From a virus, in the IMG/VR virus record IMGVR_UViG_3300047510_003583, positions 42,795-106,794 of that record: 64,000 nucleotides of DNA; one strand, written 5' to 3'. Position 1 is the stretch's first letter. Every line of letters begins with the position of its first letter. This document shows, in pieces, positions 59,613 through 64,000 of the stretch. Both the position numbers and the translations under genes were made by a program. The notes under the pieces are model-generated. The model was not told the origin of the DNA. It worked only from the letters and a program-made list of their open reading frames with translations, and did not search any database.

Positions 59613-62142
59613 ATAAATCTGTTTGTACTTCTTTACCAATAATAGGTAATCTCCAGCCAATAGCGTCATAAACTTGTTCAATAGGAGGAGCTACAATTTT
59701 ATTAAACATTTTATCGTAATCAATTTTAACATCTAAACTAAACTCTTTCGGGTATTGATTTACAAAACCAATAGCGTCAAGGCCGTATGGGTTTTTTGCG
59801 GCATAAAAGTATTTGATCTTTTGACCTGAATTGATACGTTCATACTTTGTTTCAAGGTTATATTTTTCTAATAAGAGGTTATATGCAATTGCTGCTTTAA
59901 CATGGCATGGTGTTGCTAAATTGAATTTTGCTAAAGAGGCGCCACCAGACCATTTGTCGTATTCTTTAACAGCTTTTCGAAACGCTGCATCTTCTACTTT
60001 AAGTGTTTTAAACAGTTCATAAGCTTCTCTGTATACCTCGTTTGTCTTCTTTACATCTTTAGTTAAGAACGCTGTATTAATAGTTTTTTTAATTAACTCT
60101 TTAACTTGTTTAGGTGTTGTTGAACGTGCTAACTCAACACCAACATATTTAAATTTACTCGTAGGTACACCTTCTTCGTCTAGAATGTGAAGTATGTATC
60201 GTTTCTTCTGTAAAAAAGAACCGACATCAGCTATGGCTTCTCGCTTAAATTCAAATCGCGGATCAGCAGAGTTTAACTCTTTACGAGCCCAAGAAAGAAT
60301 TTCTGTATTTAAATGTCTGCCAAGAGCATCAACTATTTTATGAGACTCGGAAGTAATGGCGTCATCTTTTACAAGCGGTAGTTTAAGTTTATTAAGGATA
60401 GGTTGTATAGTTGTGTATAGGGAGTCGGTGTCCCCAGATAAAATAAGAGATTCATCGACATTAAATTTTTCTTTAGCCCATGCGTCAATAATAGCCCCTC
60501 CTGCTTTAGCAACAGCTTGACCGGTTAACGTGATTGAAGACGCGTTATCAATATCCATAAACGCCGAATGTTTGTTTGCAAACGTTCCGTAAATAGAGTT
60601 AAGGAGAATCTTTAACGTGTACTGTAGAGTATCAAAGTATTGTATTTGGGAAATTGTTTTTGGATCTTTTTGTTTTGTTTTTTTAAGCTCGATCATTTTT
60701 TGACGAGCATAGACTCGCTCATCATAAATGCTATTAATCAGGTTAGGACAAACACCTTTGTATTTTTGAGAGTATAAAACACCTGCTTTAGACAAAGAGA
60801 CATTTTCTTCGGTTAGAAATTTTTTAAGTTTCTTGGTGTTTATTGTAAAAATATTACCATTAACAAGACGTATATCGAGATCTTCATCTCCGTCAACATT
60901 ACCTGTAACTATTTTACCTAGTTTAGTTTCTGGTGAAATATTAAGAGTTATGATTGTGTTAGGGTACAGAGAGTTAACGTCAAAACTTACAATAGCTTCT
61001 TTAAGACCTCGTTCAGGCTCCCTTACATAACCACCTTCAAGAGACTCTCTAATAGTATCGTTTTTAAACGTTGGTATGACGTAGCCTTGTTTGTCAGCCT
61101 GTAAAGTCATAGCTCCAGTAACAATAGATACCTTACCGAGAGCTCTTTCGAAATTTGTACAACCTTTATAAGACAATAGACGAATAATTTTAAGGTAGTT
61201 AAGTTTTTCTTCTAATTTACGAAGCAGATCAACGTCCTGGATGTTATAGTCAACAAAATTTTCCCAGTCAGTGTCAGCTAAAGAGGATAAGTTTGTAGCA
61301 TTAATAGCAAGCTTACCTTCCCCTAATTCGTATTCAGCAATATAATTTAACGAAAATGATTCTCGGTCACCTTTTGAATAGGTTTTGTAAATCTCCATGT
61401 AGTCTAAACAACTAACACCTGAAATATACCAACGACCTACATCTTTACCAAACTTAGCAAAATTTTCTCTATACTGCATTTCACCGATTGGTGATAATTG
61501 TTTTATAAAATCTTCTCCGAGCAGGTTTCTAGCACGGTTAATAATATAAGGAATATCGAACTGCTCAGTATTCCACCCTGTTAAAATATCTGGAGGATCT
61601 TTTTTCCAGAACTTAACAAAGTTATCAAAAAGTTCTTGTTCTGTTTTACATAATATGTATGTAACATTATCGAGTTTAGGTTTATAGTCGTGCTTTAACC
61701 CCCAGGTGGTTATCTGGTTTGTCAGGGTATCATATACCGTAATAAGTACTACAGGGTCCTTAGCTTTATGAGGTACAGGGAACTCATTAGGAGAGTACGT
61801 TTCAATATCGATAAAATAAACTTTTAGTGGAAACTTACTAAACTCTTCTTTATGAACGTCGTCTTTAAACGTTTCAACCAAGAATTGCTGATCGACAGGC
61901 AGATTGCCAAATAACCTTTTAGTACTTGTTTCGTTTACGTACTTGTTTCGTTCAAAACTATTTTTAAAAAAATGTCTTTTTAGTGGTGTTTTAAAGATCG
62001 AGACAGCGTCTTTTGATTTTTCACTCTCTGTATAAAGAAACGGTGTAAACGGAACCTCAGTATCAATTCTATCGCCGTCAGAAGTCCACGTTCTTAGATA
62101 TACAGTTCCTTCTCGTGGCCTATAAGTTGCGTTCCTAAACAC
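59593..62142 (-). CDS. 43: DNA polymerase gp43 (family B)
   Basis: The 849-aa polymerase has an intact 3'-5' exonuclease: Exo I FIDIETYS (Asp112, Glu114), Exo II GWNTEQFDIPYI and Exo III YNIQDVDLLRKL. The polymerase motifs are intact too: A FDVNSLYPN (about 389-396), B KILLNSIYGTF (about 515) and C SGDTDSLY (about 571). The start is GTG with an in-frame TAA two codons upstream, so no longer N-terminus is possible. A TTGATA/TATACT promoter places the expected transcript start at or next to this GTG. T4 gp43 has 898 residues. No intein is present. It replicates the DNA that the downstream cassette is predicted to modify. Confidence 0.97.
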   Translation of the reverse strand: MFRNATYRPREGTVYLRTWTSDGDRIDTEVPFTPFLYTESEKSKDAVSIFKTPLKRHFFKNSFERNKYVNETSTKRLFGNLPVDQQFLVETFKDDVHKEEFSKFPLKVYFIDIETYSPNEFPVPHKAKDPVVLITVYDTLTNQITTWGLKHDYKPKLDNVTYILCKTEQELFDNFVKFWKKDPPDILTGWNTEQFDIPYIINRARNLLGEDFIKQLSPIGEMQYRENFAKFGKDVGRWYISGVSCLDYMEIYKTYSKGDRESFSLNYIAEYELGEGKLAINATNLSSLADTDWENFVDYNIQDVDLLRKLEEKLNYLKIIRLLSYKGCTNFERALGKVSIVTGAMTLQADKQGYVIPTFKNDTIRESLEGGYVREPERGLKEAIVSFDVNSLYPNTIITLNISPETKLGKIVTGNVDGDEDLDIRLVNGNIFTINTKKLKKFLTEENVSLSKAGVLYSQKYKGVCPNLINSIYDERVYARQKMIELKKTKQKDPKTISQIQYFDTLQYTLKILLNSIYGTFANKHSAFMDIDNASSITLTGQAVAKAGGAIIDAWAKEKFNVDESLILSGDTDSLYTTIQPILNKLKLPLVKDDAITSESHKIVDALGRHLNTEILSWARKELNSADPRFEFKREAIADVGSFLQKKRYILHILDEEGVPTSKFKYVGVELARSTTPKQVKELIKKTINTAFLTKDVKKTNEVYREAYELFKTLKVEDAAFRKAVKEYDKWSGGASLAKFNLATPCHVKAAIAYNLLLEKYNLETKYERINSGQKIKYFYAAKNPYGLDAIGFVNQYPKEFSLDVKIDYDKMFNKIVAPPIEQVYDAIGWRLPIIGKEVQTDLFDLLCN

Positions 62143-62148
62143 AAATTA

Positions 62149-62176
62149 AGTATAGCTTAAAACGAAAATATATCAA
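62149..62176 (-). promoter_or_regulatory. Sigma70-like promoter before DNA polymerase
   Basis: TTGATA (62171-62176), 16-base spacer, TATACT (62149-62154). Transcription would start at or next to the GTG start codon at 62142. Confidence 0.5.
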
Positions 62177-63414
62177 TTAACTTGTTTAATATATTTTCGT
62201 TCCGAAGAACCATAAGGCGTGAAATAAGCTTCATGGTGTTTCATAATGTTTTTTTCATCCTCTAGCCAGAAATCTTCTGCGTATTCTCGGGACCTCTTAC
62301 AAAGGTCAGCATACGTATGTTGATTTTTTGTTGCCGTCTTTATACAGTCAATAAATTCTGAACCGTTAGAGTATTTTAATATAGCGTCTTTATATGTGAC
62401 CATATCGGGACATACACACGGTATACCGAGAGCTGCAGCTTCAAGTAATTTAATATTACTCTTTGCTTTGTTGAAGTTATTATCTTGTAATGCTGCAAAC
62501 GTCAATTGTGTTCCTGATTCAGCCATAGCAAGAGGGTAATCCGGAAGTTCAACCCATGGATGGAATGTTATTTCACCTGAATCAATAAAAGGTTTAAGCG
62601 GTAACGGGTAGCAGCCATAAAACTGCCACTTAAAATCTTTGCGTGCCTTTATTATGTGCTGTACTACTCCCGCAAAGTCATCGTTTTGATTAACTCTGTT
62701 TGTTACATCGACGTGAGTACCGGACGCAAAAATTGTTACAACTGGTTTCTTTTTATTCTTTTCAAACTTTTTAACCAAGTCTCCTAGGTTGTAGTATCTG
62801 TCAAACCACCATTTTAATAGATAGTTAGGTATGGTAGTAATATTTTTGTTACCGGTTTTTTCGATATAATAATCCCGCATGAAATCACAAGTTACTGTCA
62901 TTTCATCCATCATGCTAATAATCTCTAAAATACTATCTCTAATTTCGTTTTGTACGAAAGCATCTTTATTACGATTAAAATCAGGTATGTCTTCTCTAAA
63001 GACGATATCATCAACTTCATAGATGAGTTTGAATTTCATTTCTTCAGATAATTTTTTAAGTTGCTTAACAAATTCTTTTTGCATCGGGGTAGCCTGACGC
63101 TGTATTTTAATAGCTTTTACCCCCATATAAAAGCGAGGATCAAGAACCATGGTTGTTAATTCAGTTAAAACAGCCTTTTGGTACAGGTTTAACATTAAAT
63201 TAGGGGACATACACCTGTACCAGCTACAGCCTCCGTAATCAGCTAAATAATTTATAGCTCTAGGTAAATTCGCACCTGGTATCTCAGGTGGTGGCAAAGT
63301 AGGCATATTAGGTGGCTGTATTGCAAAATTCTGCGCCCCGGGTATACCTGGCGGTAAGCCAGCAGGAGCTCCGGGTATATTGTAAATGGCCGAATGGATT
63401 GGTGCAAAATTCAT
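62173..63414 (-). CDS. GT-B fold glycosyltransferase-like protein
   Basis: The 413-aa protein begins with a Pro/Gly-rich low-complexity region (residues 13-50), then a GT-B fold: NYLADYGGCSWYRCMSPNLM in the N-terminal half with FKLIYEVDDIVFRED (acceptor region), and a nucleotide-sugar half containing PVVTIFASGTHVDVTNRVN and FNKAKSNIKLLEAAALGIPC, the latter being the typical family 1/4 'K-x-x-E-A-x-x-x-G' donor-binding segment. Related proteins are common in T4-like marine phages. The acceptor is unknown: modified DNA bases, a virion protein or host glycans are all possible. It lies 31 bases before the polymerase and 38 after gp46. Confidence 0.7.
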   Translation of the reverse strand: MNFAPIHSAIYNIPGAPAGLPPGIPGAQNFAIQPPNMPTLPPPEIPGANLPRAINYLADYGGCSWYRCMSPNLMLNLYQKAVLTELTTMVLDPRFYMGVKAIKIQRQATPMQKEFVKQLKKLSEEMKFKLIYEVDDIVFREDIPDFNRNKDAFVQNEIRDSILEIISMMDEMTVTCDFMRDYYIEKTGNKNITTIPNYLLKWWFDRYYNLGDLVKKFEKNKKKPVVTIFASGTHVDVTNRVNQNDDFAGVVQHIIKARKDFKWQFYGCYPLPLKPFIDSGEITFHPWVELPDYPLAMAESGTQLTFAALQDNNFNKAKSNIKLLEAAALGIPCVCPDMVTYKDAILKYSNGSEFIDCIKTATKNQHTYADLCKRSREYAEDFWLEDEKNIMKHHEAYFTPYGSSERKYIKQVN

Positions 63415-63427
63415 ACTTTTATTTTAA

Positions 63428-63456
63428 TATATAAGTTATTTTTTTGATTATATCAA
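63428..63456 (-). promoter_or_regulatory. Sigma70-like promoter before the glycosyltransferase
   Basis: TTGATA (63451-63456), 17-base spacer, TATATA (63428-63433), 13 bases before the ATG. The -35 box overlaps the gp46 stop codon and is part of a short palindrome (TTGAT-TAT-ATCAA, 63444-63456). Confidence 0.4.
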
Positions 63457-64000
63457 CCGTTGTTTTCTAAGAATGTGAATCCGTTTTTCTTTACAAGGAA
63501 TAAGAAGTTATTAACTCTAGTTGTAATAGCAGAACCTCTATGTGTTATTATATAACAGTTTTCGTGATACTTATCAAAACGTTCCTGTAGTATTTCTAAA
63601 ACTAACTCTACTCCCTTATCATCTAAAGATGAATCTAATAGCTCGTCATAAAATACGGTATTAAAATGTATATCGCCTTGCATGCGGCGTATATCCAAAA
63701 ATGCAAATAAACACGCCAAATCAATCCGTTTTCTTTCGCCTCCAGAAAAGTTAAAGTATGATTTTTCAGTATTATTTTCGTCAGTTATTTTTTCTTCAAA
63801 GTATTCATTAAATTGACAAATACAGTTTGTATGTAAAGCTTGCAAATAATGTACTAATCTCGCATTAAGAACCTTTAATACTTTTTTAACGATATACGAT
63901 TTAACACCCTCTTCAGATACAACAAACTTTACACACTCTAAAACAGATATTTCTTTATTAAGACGGTTAACGGTGTCTTGTAAAACAGTTATTTCTTTTT
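63453..64000 (-). CDS. 46: Recombination endonuclease subunit gp46 (SbcC/Rad50-like), 5' end outside window
   Basis: The frame is open from the TGA at 63453 to the right edge, so at least 182 C-terminal residues are present; the true start is upstream. The part seen holds the ABC-type head: signature FNFSGGERKRIDLACLFAFL, Walker B NTVFYDELLDSSLD with the D-loop, and a final switch His in YIITHRGSA. Upstream of it, coiled-coil-like residues continue to the edge (EITVLQDTVNRLNKEISVLE). With gp47 it forms the Mre11-Rad50-type exonuclease needed for recombination-dependent replication. A 130-aa ORF with a TTG start inside this gene is not a separate gene. Confidence 0.93.
   Translation of the reverse strand, partial: KEITVLQDTVNRLNKEISVLECVKFVVSEEGVKSYIVKKVLKVLNARLVHYLQALHTNCICQFNEYFEEKITDENNTEKSYFNFSGGERKRIDLACLFAFLDIRRMQGDIHFNTVFYDELLDSSLDDKGVELVLEILQERFDKYHENCYIITHRGSAITTRVNNFLFLVKKNGFTFLENNG

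Noticed and set aside
59593-62142. Intein or split gene in the DNA polymerase, as well as in nrdJ and gp17
   Set aside because: All motifs are contiguous and lengths are normal, so there is no insertion.
63453-63845. A separate 130-aa ORF with TTG start
   Set aside because: The frame stays open to the right edge and carries gp46 sequence upstream of the TTG, so it is the 3' part of a longer gene.
1-64000. tRNA genes, CRISPR arrays, insertion sequences, integrase or attachment sites
   Set aside because: Gaps are mostly under 60 bases and none shows a cloverleaf, repeat-spacer pattern, transposase or recombinase.

Overview
The window is a fragment of a large, strictly lytic-looking, A+T-rich T4-like myovirus genome, probably marine. 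The core T4 set can be read directly: DNA polymerase (gp43), UvsX, gp41 helicase, gp32 ssDNA-binding protein, gp45 clamp, gp44 clamp loader, the C-terminal end of gp46, gp17 terminase, gp18 sheath, gp19 tube, gp25, gp6 and gp53. I saw no tRNA, integrase, transposase, CRISPR array or host-like operon. Coding density is near total, with most junctions a few bases apart or overlapping (ATGA, TGATG, TAATATG). The host cannot be named from this window.

Layout. 1-27478 (minus strand): gp25 and gp6, then about 25 kb of six giant virion proteins (>981, 950, 1992, 1040, 1932 and 1464 aa) built from PKD, RCC1-propeller, NHL-like and YHYH modules. These are probably baseplate-attached fibres or adhesins. 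27479-32277: a mostly plus-strand island with a small hypothetical gene, a B12-dependent class II ribonucleotide reductase, a 55-aa ORF, dUTPase and gp44, interrupted by one minus-strand gene that resembles the small terminase gp16. 32274-48724 (minus): tail module in the transcription order gp17, tube-like protein, gp18, gp19, tube-like protein, two gp26/gp51-family proteins, tape-measure candidate, gp48-like, gp53, hub candidate, 830-aa structural protein. 48735-64000 (minus): replication, recombination and base-modification genes (gp46, glycosyltransferase, gp43, DpdA, formyltransferase, kinase, QueF, hypothetical, FkbM methyltransferase, UvsX, gp41, two small proteins in the gp33/gp59 positions, gp32, FolE, gp45, small hypotheticals).

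The most interesting system is a 7-deazaguanine DNA-modification cassette directly downstream of the DNA polymerase. It has a DpdA-type guanine transglycosylase, a formyltransferase with an intact Asn-His-Asp triad overlapping it by ATGA, a P-loop kinase and QueF, plus FolE in the gp32 transcription unit. This combination predicts preQ1 made from preQ0, inserted into DNA and formylated (fdPreQ1-like). QueD, QueE and QueC are not in the window and would have to be elsewhere in the genome or supplied by the host.

A second theme is expression. I find no convincing Shine-Dalgarno sequence in front of the genes I inspected. Sigma70-like promoters (TTGA-type, 15-17 bp, TATAAT) before early genes and T4-late-like octamers (AATAAATA or CATAAATA) before structural genes sit so close to the start codons that transcripts would be leaderless or nearly so.
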